Assembly: GCA_026390585.1 (NCBI GenBank)
Contig: JAPLFP010000212.1
Location: 1-45,382, forward strand
DNA: 45,382 nt
From: Ignavibacteriales bacterium
Lineage (GTDB): Bacteria; Bacteroidota; Ignavibacteria; UBA10030
Direction of reading: 5' to 3'
In this document: positions 31,563 through 40,698 of the stretch, piece by piece
How the letters are laid out: each line of letters opens with the position of its first letter
How positions within the stretch are numbered: the stretch's first letter is position 1
Notes under the pieces: model-generated
Seen by the model: the letters and a program-made list of their open reading frames with translations, nothing else
The model's database searches: none
What the model was told of the DNA's origin: nothing
Position numbers and translations under genes: made by a program

Positions 31563-33779
31563 CTATTTTCGCTCCCCGGTTTTGCGCGGTCCAATGTCCT
31601 CAAATGGGATACGCGCGAACCCCGGCAGCTCTTTGTAGACCACAGAATTGTCTTTCAATTGGAAGACCAATCGCTCCGCGTCGACGAACCCAGGATCTTT
31701 GTCCGTGATGTAGTTTTCGCCAAATTCGGTTTGCGCGTACTTCCCGACCAACCGAAACGTCTCCTCATACTTTACAAGGACATTCCTGTCAAAGACATTG
31801 CGCCGAGGACGCATTCCTACGTATGTATGCCCGTCGGGCAGGAAGTCGAGCCAATCCTTCAACAGGGGATAGCGCTCGCTGTAAGGAGGTTTCTTGATAT
31901 CCACATCCTTGGTGAGGCGACGCGTATATATTCCCTTTTCCCCAAAAAAGTAGGGGATTGAACTGATGCCATTATCGTACCACATGGATTTCAGTTGATA
32001 GGCCGGGCCATATCCTTCAATGAAGATATTGTTCTTCACCACAATATCATGCCCGCCGTTGCTGTAGACCGTACCATACGATGCAACATGATAGAAGACA
32101 TTGCCCTCAATGCGGACGTCGCACGTGGCATCGTCGCAGTAGACGCCCATCATCCATTTGCGGTCCGGGCGGCCGACATCGTGGAAGAAATTCCATCGAA
32201 CGATGTTGCCCTGATCGCTTGGATTGCGTCCGAGATACCAGGCAGACGCGTCATTGGAGTTGAGTGCAACGTGGTGAATGTGGTTGTATTCAAACACATG
32301 ATCGTTGCCATACACCAGAATCGCCTGGAGGTCCGCGTTGTAGATCTCGTTGTGGCTTACCAGATTGCCGCAACCGTCCACGATCACGCCGGCCGCTCCC
32401 GCCTTGTTCCTGCGGTTGAAATCGTGGATGCGGCTGTCCGTCACCACGTTTCTCCCGGGTATGAGAGTCTTCCTGCTCCCTCCACCCAATATGATTCCTC
32501 CTGAGCCGGTGTTGTATATTTCGTATCCCTCGATGACTTGTTGCTCGCCGGCGTTTCGATCCCAGACGCTATTGAGGTACATGTGCGAATGAAAGCTCCC
32601 AACCTCGCGTGAGGAGGGAACGCCCGCGTACTCGTCCGCGGTGACGTGCGGGAACGTTTGCCGTGCGCCCTGTCCCATCATGATGCCGACAGTTCCGACA
32701 TTGCGCACTACACAGTTCACGATCCGGTTGTGCGCTCCTCCTTCGATAGAAATCCCAAGTCCCCTTCCGTTTTCGATGATGAGGTCTTTCAGAATACAGT
32801 AAGAAGTGTTGTCGAGAGCGATCAGCGGTTGTTCAAGGATGGAGACGCACACTCGCGCAACCTTGATGTCCCCTGGAGGCCAGAGGAGGAGCAGGCCGGA
32901 TGCAGTGTCCACATACCATTCACCCGGCTGATCCAATTCCTCCAGTATATTGAGTGCGACATACTGGTTGAAGTTCTGTCCGCTCCCAAGACCATACATG
33001 TGGGGAGAAGCGAGGGTCACTTCTTGCCGTATGGTATCAATCAAGGCGATACGGATCTTGTCATCAGCGAAACCGTAATTGAAGAACCCCTGAAGCCAGA
33101 CATCAGAAACGCCTGCCCATCGTTTATGACGCGGGTCAGTGTAGCGGAATCTTCCGCCGCGATTCGTGTAGTCGCCATTGCGAGGCACGGAGCCGGTGTC
33201 AATGATGGGACCAATATCGATCGCCCCCGTATTGGGATAGCGAGCCAGCTGCATCACGGAATCATTCCAGAACAGCTCCATCGGTGCAGGAACCACCGGC
33301 AGCCCGTGGCCGAATTGTCGATGTTTGCCGAAATCGCGTATACCCAATGTTCGAAGATCCACCTGGAGGACATGCTGCCGCGATTCCGGCGGCAGACGCA
33401 GAAGTGTGCCGGGATCAGAAGCAGGGTGAAACGATGTAGAGGGGATGGTCATCCCGCCGGAAATGCGGACTGATTCGTGACCATAAGCCGCGTATGTCAC
33501 GGGGGCCCCGGGGAAACCAGCATCTTCCGCTCTAAGTTCGAAGGTGTCTGCAATGTCGTAGTTGCCACCGCGGAGCCAGACGGTGAAGGCCTGATAGCTT
33601 CTTGCCGGAGTTATCCGATGATACGTGCGAGCAGCATCTCGTGCGTGCACAAGGGTCCGAAATGGCTTCTCGATAGTGCCCGGGTTGCCGTCATCCCCTT
33701 TTGGGGAGACAAACACTTCTTGGGCTTGCACATGTGCGAACATCAAAGCAGTAAGAAGGAGCGAGAACAGGAGGTTCAT
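31563..33779 (-). CDS. Exported right-handed parallel beta-helix protein
   Basis: This 738-residue protein has the signal peptide MNLLFSLLLTALMFAHVQAQ. The mature protein starts EVFVSPKGDDGNPGTIEKPF, the DUF1565/polysaccharide-lyase-like opening, with RTLVHARDAAR after it. The central part (about 330-600) has many short N-rich rungs such as IVNCVVRNVGTVGIMMGQGA, LVSHNEIYNADLQAILVYGN and IVRWNFFHDVG, typical of PbH1 repeats. Such proteins are lyases, glycosidases or epimerases acting on acidic polysaccharides. I cannot assign the active site. There is no T9SS tail, so it is probably periplasmic or released by another route. GGA lies 8 nt before the ATG. The gene converges with the SUI1 gene. 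Confidence 0.88.
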   Translation of the reverse strand: MNLLFSLLLTALMFAHVQAQEVFVSPKGDDGNPGTIEKPFRTLVHARDAARTYHRITPARSYQAFTVWLRGGNYDIADTFELRAEDAGFPGAPVTYAAYGHESVRISGGMTIPSTSFHPASDPGTLLRLPPESRQHVLQVDLRTLGIRDFGKHRQFGHGLPVVPAPMELFWNDSVMQLARYPNTGAIDIGPIIDTGSVPRNGDYTNRGGRFRYTDPRHKRWAGVSDVWLQGFFNYGFADDKIRIALIDTIRQEVTLASPHMYGLGSGQNFNQYVALNILEELDQPGEWYVDTASGLLLLWPPGDIKVARVCVSILEQPLIALDNTSYCILKDLIIENGRGLGISIEGGAHNRIVNCVVRNVGTVGIMMGQGARQTFPHVTADEYAGVPSSREVGSFHSHMYLNSVWDRNAGEQQVIEGYEIYNTGSGGIILGGGSRKTLIPGRNVVTDSRIHDFNRRNKAGAAGVIVDGCGNLVSHNEIYNADLQAILVYGNDHVFEYNHIHHVALNSNDASAWYLGRNPSDQGNIVRWNFFHDVGRPDRKWMMGVYCDDATCDVRIEGNVFYHVASYGTVYSNGGHDIVVKNNIFIEGYGPAYQLKSMWYDNGISSIPYFFGEKGIYTRRLTKDVDIKKPPYSERYPLLKDWLDFLPDGHTYVGMRPRRNVFDRNVLVKYEETFRLVGKYAQTEFGENYITDKDPGFVDAERLVFQLKDNSVVYKELPGFARIPFEDIGPRKTGERK

Positions 33780-34195
33780 GGCATTTCCGTGATGTGAAAG
33801 CTATGATCGAGCGTGGTGAATCAAGGTAGGAGGAATGCTTTGGGAAATCAAGATCCGCTGGGTGGCAAGTTCATTGCTTTGCTGTAGGCAGAAGCTTTGG
33901 AAACCGTTGGTGCTAAAGCCCGGCTTGTGAAAGGACATAGATGTTTGTACGTCAGGTCTGAATTCAGTGCTAGTTGCTAGCAGCTGATAACGGTTCGTTC
34001 TGGATCAAATCTGCCAAAGAGCTTATTCCAAATGGTCTTTTCTGCTGCACTTGTGCTTCTGCCGATCGACCGCTCCTTCGCTGAACGTACCATTCTTTCC
34101 ATAAGTTGGAATCGAGAAAAGCTTGTCAGCTACCGACGACGGCGTAATACCACAAAACCTTTTTCCTCAGAGAACGATTGACTACATTTCAGAGC
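33780..34195. promoter_or_regulatory. Divergent intergenic region before the esterase gene
   Basis: The beta-helix gene reads left and the esterase gene reads right, so both promoters should be here. I see an imperfect palindrome around GCTAGTTGCTAGC (near 33969) that could bind a regulator, but no clear -35/-10 boxes. No gene is present. Confidence 0.4.
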
Positions 34196-36613
34196 ATGAA
34201 ATCGACACACATCATACTTCTTGCAGCAACGCTTCTTGTATCATCACTGGCGTCCGCGCAGTCAAGTCGGACGGAGCTGCGTTCCTTGTCCGTCCCTGGC
34301 GTCGGGTCGTGGGATTTCAACGTCTACCTTCCGCCGGGATATGACCAGTCGACAGAGCGGTATCCGGTTGTCTATCTCTTTCGTGGAGCGGTGGACGAGT
34401 GGCTCGATCGCACCGAAGATGCCAGCCGCAACGGCAGGAATATTCAATCCATTACCGACACGCTGATCGCTCAGAACAAGATGGGGGGTGTCATTCTTGT
34501 GATGCCAGGGTTCACCGCGATGACCGGAGCAGCGACGGAGGCCGACTATTCGTTCATCCTCAACACGTTGATTCCGTATGTCGATCAGCGTTATCGCACT
34601 CTCCCGACCCGGTGGCATCGGGGTGTGGATGGTTTTTCGCTTGGCGGGCTTCACATGGTGAATCTGATCTGGAAGAACCCGGAGCGCTTCGCCTCAGCGG
34701 GTTCATACGATGGGACGTTGAGCCTCTTCAACTTCAATCAGATGATCGCGGCCGGTGATCGGTACTTCGCACGCTTGCGCCCGATGCAGTTTCTCTTGCA
34801 TAGCGTTGCCGTCCCGCCAAGCAACTTGACAACGAATCGGCAATTCGAGAGTCTGCTCAACAGCTATGGGATCCACAATACGTTCGACGACCTGATCTTC
34901 TCTACCTCATCGCAGCACAATTGGTGGTATGCCGACGAACACATGATTCGCGCACTGCCGCTCCATTGGTCGAAGTTTCAGAATCCGCCCCACAATGTCC
35001 CACTTCGATGGACCTCTGCACTTGCTGCAAAAGTTGCCGGAACTGTGCACCTCGCATGGTCAATCGGAGCGATAACTGATTCTATCAAGTCGATCCTTGA
35101 CTACAGCAAGGATAATGGAGCGACGTGGCAAACGCTTTCACCCACGTTCTTGCGAGATTCGACGTTCGATTGGAACGCGCTCCTGGTGCCGGATGGCACC
35201 CGCTATCTTCTTCGCGTCCGGGCGTTCGGCGACACCTCGTACGGCATCGTTCAATCAGCACAACGTTTCACCGTTGATAATCCGGGGAATGGGGCGCCGG
35301 ACATATCGTTGCTCTTCCCGCAGAAAGAAGAGATCGTCTCAGGGACTTATGCTGTCCGATGGTTCGCTGAGGACCCGGAAGGCGCACCATTGCGGAATTC
35401 GATCTATGCTAGTAGTGACAATGGCGCATCGTGGCAACTCATCGCGGCAGATCTACCGAATAGCGGATCATACAATTGGAATTCGCGATTATCCCCAAAT
35501 AGTAGCTCTTTCCTGCTCAAACTGACCTCCTTCGATGGAAGCCTGACCTCCGAAACGGTTTCACAACGGTTCGAGGTGCGCAACATCCGCGAACCCGTGG
35601 GAAACATCAGACATGCAGCAGGACCGGGCGATGGGCGAGTCGTCGTAAACACGGTCGATCCTCTCCAATTGACCGGACATTCCTATAGAATGACGATTGA
35701 CGACACGGGCTCGACGAAAAAACGGTACAGCATTTTTGATGTCACAAAAAGCTCCTACGCACTTCAAAATATTCCGGTCGAGGGGAACGGCAGCGAGGGT
35801 CCGCTCTTTGATGGATTGCGAATTTCAATCTTCGACTATTCAGAACCCCTCAACAACAGAGATTCCACCCGATGGACAAAAGGGATTTCGACACTGAGCT
35901 CCCAGGTTTCGATTCCAACGATCTATATCGGAACGGATACAGTCAAGGGAATCGCATATCCTTCGGACTACGAGTTCAGAGTGGCCGGTCATATTGTCGA
36001 CACGGCCAGTACGTTTCTCGGGGCGCCCCCGACTCCGCTCTTCTATTCGGTGTGGAACACGACGGAAAACCGTCAGGTGGATGTAGTAGCCAACGAGATC
36101 GACGGTGACGGAAGAATCAGCCGGTTTGACGAGATCTATGTCCTCGAAAAGGATCGCCGCGGTCAGACTACGCTCACTTGGGTGGTCTTCTTCTCAGGAG
36201 ACGACAACGCCAGGCTGCCGTCTCCGGGTGATGTTTTCACCTTGAAAACATTCAAGCCTCTCCGGTCAACAGATGTTTTTGAGTTTTCAACGACGGTGAC
36301 AAGTGTTGCCGACGATAAACACATTTCGCCGGATCGATTCGAGCTGGGACAAAACTATCCGAATCCGTTCAATCCTTCGACCCAGATCAGATACAGTATT
36401 GCTTCAGAAGGACATGTTTCTGTGCGAGTCTATGACCTTCTTGGGAAAGAGGTTGCCGTGATCACCGACAATGAACCCCAGTTGAAGGGTTGGCACACCG
36501 CATCATGGAATGGAAGAGATATCAGTGGAACTGCAGTTTCTTCAGGAGTGTACTTCTGCAGAGTCAGGGCTGGAGCAGATGTTCAGACAATTCGATTGCT
36601 ATTGTTAAAGTAG
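34196..36613 (+). CDS. Exported esterase (CE1-like) with T9SS sorting domain
   Basis: This 805-residue protein has a signal peptide, MKSTHIILLAATLLVSSLAS, an alpha/beta-hydrolase domain (about 25-265), two Ig-like modules each beginning with a YSKDNGATWQTL- or YASSDNGASWQLI-like strand, and a type A T9SS C-terminal domain from QNYPNPFNPSTQIRYS. The nucleophile S148 lies in GFSLGG, and a histidine is available in SSQHNWWYADEH. Family 1 carbohydrate esterases remove feruloyl or acetyl groups from plant polysaccharides, which would suit the xylan-type locus. The frame is open from TTG 34178, but ATG 34196 fits the signal peptide. It should be delivered to the cell surface or released by T9SS. 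Confidence 0.9.
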   Translation: MKSTHIILLAATLLVSSLASAQSSRTELRSLSVPGVGSWDFNVYLPPGYDQSTERYPVVYLFRGAVDEWLDRTEDASRNGRNIQSITDTLIAQNKMGGVILVMPGFTAMTGAATEADYSFILNTLIPYVDQRYRTLPTRWHRGVDGFSLGGLHMVNLIWKNPERFASAGSYDGTLSLFNFNQMIAAGDRYFARLRPMQFLLHSVAVPPSNLTTNRQFESLLNSYGIHNTFDDLIFSTSSQHNWWYADEHMIRALPLHWSKFQNPPHNVPLRWTSALAAKVAGTVHLAWSIGAITDSIKSILDYSKDNGATWQTLSPTFLRDSTFDWNALLVPDGTRYLLRVRAFGDTSYGIVQSAQRFTVDNPGNGAPDISLLFPQKEEIVSGTYAVRWFAEDPEGAPLRNSIYASSDNGASWQLIAADLPNSGSYNWNSRLSPNSSSFLLKLTSFDGSLTSETVSQRFEVRNIREPVGNIRHAAGPGDGRVVVNTVDPLQLTGHSYRMTIDDTGSTKKRYSIFDVTKSSYALQNIPVEGNGSEGPLFDGLRISIFDYSEPLNNRDSTRWTKGISTLSSQVSIPTIYIGTDTVKGIAYPSDYEFRVAGHIVDTASTFLGAPPTPLFYSVWNTTENRQVDVVANEIDGDGRISRFDEIYVLEKDRRGQTTLTWVVFFSGDDNARLPSPGDVFTLKTFKPLRSTDVFEFSTTVTSVADDKHISPDRFELGQNYPNPFNPSTQIRYSIASEGHVSVRVYDLLGKEVAVITDNEPQLKGWHTASWNGRDISGTAVSSGVYFCRVRAGADVQTIRLLLLK

Positions 36614-36626
36614 GGAGCAGGCTAAG

Positions 36627-36758
36627 AGCTGTCCAAGATAGAAACCCTTATCGGGCCCGGACCGAGCAGAGAGTTCGCAAACAGGACGGTGAGCACAGAA
36701 ACCGCTTGTCCGGCAGGATACGTTGACTGAGAACCGGCCGTTTTCTGCTTGGACAGCT
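36627..36758 (+). repeat. 11 bp perfect inverted repeat enclosing the leader between two T9SS genes
   Basis: AGCTGTCCAAG (36627-36637) and CTTGGACAGCT (36748-36758) are exact reverse complements 110 nt apart. The right arm lies 20 nt before the ATG of the propeller gene and 11 nt before its ribosome site. A long-stem leader structure or the ends of a small mobile element are both possible. Confidence 0.55.
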
Positions 36759-36778
36759 TCAATTTTCCAGGAAGAATC

Positions 36779-38962
36779 ATGAAGCAACTCGCGTGCCTGT
36801 TGGTCATCATGACCATGCCCGTTCATTCGCAGAATCCTGAATGGATCAATCTCACCTATGGCGAAATGGTTTTTGCACTGGTGAGTAGAGGTAATGATCT
36901 TTGGATAGGTACCGATGGCGGTGTAGTGAAGTTCAACAAGAGGACAGAACACCTCACTTTCTACACCAAAGCAAGTGCCAACCTTCCCGACAATCACATC
37001 AGGTCACTCGCCTTGGATTTTTCGGGATATCTGTGGATAGGGACGCAATATAGCGGCGCAGGGAAATTCGACGGGATCAAGTGCCAAGTCTTCAACTCAG
37101 GAAACTCTGCTCTTCCAGTCGACGGCGATATTAATGAGATTGCAGTCGATTCTGTCGGCAATGTCTGGATAAGTTCAGAGAAATATCTCTCGCGGTTTGA
37201 TGGAACAAACTGGAAGACCTATATCACGGCTCCTCGGCCACTATCCTCTGTCATCAACAAGGTTGTGTTTGACAAAAACGGCACTGCATGGATTGCGACG
37301 GACTGGGGATTGACGAAGTTAAAAGGCGACACAGTGATACAGAAGTATGATGGTTTTGAGAGGCAGATTACCGCCCTCGCTGTTGACAGGAACAATACTC
37401 TGTGGATTGGTGAATATGGATTGACTAAATATGACGGAATCACCAAAACTAACTTCAACACCAGCAATTCGCCTATACCAACCAACTCGGTTTCCGACAT
37501 CAAACTCGATTCAAAAGGAAATGTCTGGTTCCCAAGCGGGCCAAATCTCGTAAAGTTCGACGGTTTGAATTGGACTGTTTATCCGTGCAACTTTGCGGTA
37601 AGTGCTATCTACCGATTTGAAATAGATCCAGATGATGTCATATGGATGGCATCGTTGGGTGATGGGTTGATCAAATTTGATGGCAGGAGCTGGAAGAAGT
37701 ACAGGTTGAGCAATGCTGGCTTGCTCGGTCAAACCATTTCATCGTTCGCATTGGATGCCAGAGGTAACAGATGGATCACCTGCATAGGAGGGTCAAATGC
37801 TCAACTCATAAGATTCGATGGAATGAGTTGGACATATTTTGACACAACCCAGTTCAAGTTCGTTGACACCTATTTCAAACGTGTTTATTCCGATAGTTCC
37901 AGGAAGATTTGGATGGGGTCGGATGTGCTCGTGAGTTGTTCCAACGCCACTTGGACAGCACATAGCATCAATAATCTGCATCGGGGAAGCACGATGAAAG
38001 TTGACAAAAGGGGCAATATTTGGGAGGCGAGCAATCAGGGGTTGGGGAAATTTGATGGAACCAAGTGGACTGTGTACAACACGAGCAATTCACCACTGCC
38101 AACCAACAATGTTGCACGACTTGCGTTCGACTATCAGGACAATCTATGGCTGAGCACGCTGCCATCAACTTCTTCTGAAAAAGGGAGGTTGATGAGGTTT
38201 AATGGAACGAATTGGACGACGTTCTATGTCACCGACGCCGGAGCACATTGGATCGCGGGTCTCGAATTCGATTCGACAGGGAATATCTGGATCGGCATCC
38301 TGAGCAGGAACACGATCGGGCTTGAATATGGTGGTGGTCTCAAGAAATTCGACGGACTGCAGTGGATAAGCTTTGACGTTTACAGTTCCGATCTCCCCAG
38401 CAACTCAGTTGTTGATGTCTGTTTGGACAAGGACTTGAATCTATGGATTGGAACTTACGGAGGAGGCTTAGCAAAGTTGGGGACTAACGGCACTTGGAAA
38501 GTGTATGATGTGAACAACTCTGGCCTTCCCTTCAATAGCGTCGAGGAGATTGAGATTGACGCGATGAACAACAAATGGCTAGGTGTGCAGATTAGTGGAC
38601 TCACAGTTTTTCGCGAAGGCGGTGCGATTCTCACTGAAGTCCACGACAAGGTAACAGGACACAATCCTCGAGACCTCTCCCTGTCACAGAACTATCCGAA
38701 TCCGTTCAATCCGACAACCAATTTCGAACTGCGAATTGCCAATTTCTCCGCCAAAGGCGGATCCGCCTCCGGCGGAGAATTGGTGACTCTGAAAGTGTTC
38801 GACGTTCTCGGAAGAGAGATTAGCACACTCGTGAACGAGATGCGTCCGGCCGGAGTATACAAAGTCCGTTGGGACGCCTCATCGCTTCCGAGCGGCGTGT
38901 ACTTCTATCGACTTCAGGCTGGGGCGTTCACAGAGACAAAGAAAATGGTGCTTATGAAGTAA
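36779..38962 (+). CDS. Secreted beta-propeller (Reg_prop-type) protein with T9SS sorting domain
   Basis: This 727-residue protein has the signal peptide MKQLACLLVIMTMPVHSQ and about a dozen tandem repeats of ~42 residues. Each has an LWIGT-like strand and a KFDG.nW.-like strand, for example LVKFDGLNWTVY, LIKFDGRSWKKY and LGKFDGTKWTVY. These match two-component-regulator propeller repeats and should form one or two beta-propellers. The C-terminal domain begins QNYPNPFNPTTNFE. Unlike hybrid sensor kinases with this repeat, no membrane segment or kinase follows, so it is a surface protein, perhaps for binding or display. ATG 36779 follows AGGAAG with a 4 nt spacer. A palindromic insertion is translated in the tail (38744-38779). 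Confidence 0.88.
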   Translation: MKQLACLLVIMTMPVHSQNPEWINLTYGEMVFALVSRGNDLWIGTDGGVVKFNKRTEHLTFYTKASANLPDNHIRSLALDFSGYLWIGTQYSGAGKFDGIKCQVFNSGNSALPVDGDINEIAVDSVGNVWISSEKYLSRFDGTNWKTYITAPRPLSSVINKVVFDKNGTAWIATDWGLTKLKGDTVIQKYDGFERQITALAVDRNNTLWIGEYGLTKYDGITKTNFNTSNSPIPTNSVSDIKLDSKGNVWFPSGPNLVKFDGLNWTVYPCNFAVSAIYRFEIDPDDVIWMASLGDGLIKFDGRSWKKYRLSNAGLLGQTISSFALDARGNRWITCIGGSNAQLIRFDGMSWTYFDTTQFKFVDTYFKRVYSDSSRKIWMGSDVLVSCSNATWTAHSINNLHRGSTMKVDKRGNIWEASNQGLGKFDGTKWTVYNTSNSPLPTNNVARLAFDYQDNLWLSTLPSTSSEKGRLMRFNGTNWTTFYVTDAGAHWIAGLEFDSTGNIWIGILSRNTIGLEYGGGLKKFDGLQWISFDVYSSDLPSNSVVDVCLDKDLNLWIGTYGGGLAKLGTNGTWKVYDVNNSGLPFNSVEEIEIDAMNNKWLGVQISGLTVFREGGAILTEVHDKVTGHNPRDLSLSQNYPNPFNPTTNFELRIANFSAKGGSASGGELVTLKVFDVLGREISTLVNEMRPAGVYKVRWDASSLPSGVYFYRLQAGAFTETKKMVLMK
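38744..38779. repeat. 36 bp palindrome translated inside a T9SS domain
   Basis: The two 18 bp halves are reverse complements at 16 of 18 positions, centred on GGCGGATCCGCC. It is in frame and encodes FSAKGGSASGGE between ELRIAN and LVTLKVFD, where other T9SS tails run directly from one strand to the next. It looks like a small palindromic element tolerated in a surface loop. Confidence 0.85.
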
Positions 38963-39331
38963 CGATATAGCAGACGGTCTTTGAGAGAAAGGCTCAGCAA
39001 GCGCTGGGGCTTTCATATTTCTGGGTGCCAATATACTTCCACACCAAACAGCTCTTCCGATATTCCAGAAGATCCTGCCGGCACATGTTCCAATTTTCAG
39101 CGCTTTGACATGGCTTTCGCGCCAACTACTACTGGGATTGCTCCAAGGCTGTCCATTGCACGTTGACATTCAAGCAACACTGCGTTACGTTCATGATGTT
39201 CATCCCATCGAAGCACCGTTTTCCTCAGAGCCTACCGAAACCGCGCCACTCTACTCTGCAAAAGAAAGCGGAGCGGCAGCTCCCAGGCAGGGAGGAAATA
39301 CTAAAGTCTTTCAGAAACGATGAGGTCGATC
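38963..39331 (+). other. Gene-free stretch holding a terminator and the next gene's leader
   Basis: These 369 bases contain the hairpin at 38988-39013 and no supported gene. GGAGG at about 39292 is too far from either possible start to serve as the ribosome site; TGAGG at 39321-39325 is better placed for ATG 39332. Confidence 0.5.
38988..39013 (+). terminator. Imperfect rho-independent terminator after the propeller gene
   Basis: AAAGGCTCAGC and GCTGGGGCTTT pair around AAGC with one G-G mismatch and one G-T pair, ending in TTTCATATTT. Its sequence resembles the terminator at 42161-42192, so both may derive from one element. Confidence 0.65.
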
Positions 39332-40594
39332 ATGAGCAGATCTTTGGCTACCGTGTTTCTGGCGGCTGTCTTGGTCACGTTGTCTCTTTCCCCGTCATTC
39401 CTTCAAGCGCAAATTCCCCGAATCATTTCCTACCAAGGTGTGCTCACGGATACGACTGGGCATCCGAAACCAGATGGAACGTACAGCTTCACCTTCGCTC
39501 TCTATGCTGTCGCGACAAACGGATTGCCCATCTGGTCTGAGACAAAATCGCTTCCAATTCACGATGGTCTTTTCGCCACGCTACTTGGTGACCACGTGGC
39601 CTTCCCGGATGCCGTAGGATTCGACAAATCCTATTGGCTGAGTGTTCAAGTCGGGAATGACCTCTTGTCTCCGAGGCTCCAGTTCAGCGCTGTCGCATAT
39701 TCTCTAAACTCTACACATGCGTCTCACTCAGACACATCGAGCTATGCCGCGAGCGCAACGCGCGCCGACACGGCTCTCTTTGCAATGAATGCCGCGGCAA
39801 CATTTGGTTCTGCAACAACCGACCTTGCGGTAGTTGAGAACTACAACAACATTGTTGCTCTCGGTGTAAACAACCCAGTCTTTACATCGGGACTGACTCT
39901 CAGGAACAACACAGCCTCCGGTCTCGGATCGTCGCAGAATTCTCCCGCATTAACATTTTCCGCAACAAGTTGGAATCCTACATCGTCCAGAAGCGAGATC
40001 TCGACATGGAGCCTCCATCGCTGGGGGTTCAGCACAGGCGGCACGTCGGGAGCTGTGCTTGCATTCACGGTCCAGCGCCCGGATCCTTTAACGATTACTC
40101 CCGTTGCCTTTGATGAAGGCGGCAGAGTTCTCTTAGGCCACACAAAGCCGGTTACCACAACGTATCTTGGGTTCAGGGGGGAGGATTTTGGTCAATGGAA
40201 TGTGATCCTGGCCGGACCGACAGTTGTGGGATGGCCGGAGAACAATATTGCGTCCGACTTTCGGGTGACAGGCGCGACTAGGATTGACGGAGGGTTGACG
40301 GTGGGATCTCCGGAGAAAGGCGGCAAATCCGATCTCCGTGTCACTGGCAACACGACAACGGATGGATTCATCAGTTCGTCCCACAATGCCGGTTTAGCGA
40401 CGTTGGGCGTTGGAGACAGCGTTGTCGTGTTTATCGATGGCTTGACCACTTCGGCTGGAGCAGTGGCGACGTTTGCCGGGGCTCCCACGGTCAATAATCC
40501 GATCTTCACGGACAACATCCAAGCCGGCCAATTGACATTCAAGTCAATGGGCAACAACGTGAGAAAATTCTGGTACTGGATTGTAGCGCGATGA
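39332..40594 (+). CDS. Exported surface protein of the IPRIISYQG type
   Basis: This 420-residue protein has a signal peptide (SRSLATVFLAAVLVTLSLSP region) and a mature start IPRIISYQGVLTDTTGHPKP. That opening and the following YSFTFALYAVATNGLPIWSE recur in many secreted proteins of Ignavibacteria-like genomes. The centre is rich in Ser, Thr, Ala and Asn, with SDFRVTGATRIDGGLTVG and SDLRVTGNTTTDGFISS as a two-fold repeat reminiscent of phage-tail-fibre-like stalks. There is no T9SS tail. ATG 39332 is chosen because TGAGG lies 6 nt upstream; ATG 39320 is the alternative. Its stop overlaps an ATG at 40591 (ATGA), so the next gene may be coupled. The function is unknown. Confidence 0.8.
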   Translation: MSRSLATVFLAAVLVTLSLSPSFLQAQIPRIISYQGVLTDTTGHPKPDGTYSFTFALYAVATNGLPIWSETKSLPIHDGLFATLLGDHVAFPDAVGFDKSYWLSVQVGNDLLSPRLQFSAVAYSLNSTHASHSDTSSYAASATRADTALFAMNAAATFGSATTDLAVVENYNNIVALGVNNPVFTSGLTLRNNTASGLGSSQNSPALTFSATSWNPTSSRSEISTWSLHRWGFSTGGTSGAVLAFTVQRPDPLTITPVAFDEGGRVLLGHTKPVTTTYLGFRGEDFGQWNVILAGPTVVGWPENNIASDFRVTGATRIDGGLTVGSPEKGGKSDLRVTGNTTTDGFISSSHNAGLATLGVGDSVVVFIDGLTTSAGAVATFAGAPTVNNPIFTDNIQAGQLTFKSMGNNVRKFWYWIVAR

Positions 40595-40698
40595 TCTGGA
40601 TACTTTCAAATTATCGATTTTTATTTGTGTCGCGAGCTCGCCGCGAGCCTCGTTATCAGTTACTCTGTCATTTGATACTTACCGACAGCCGTGATCAT

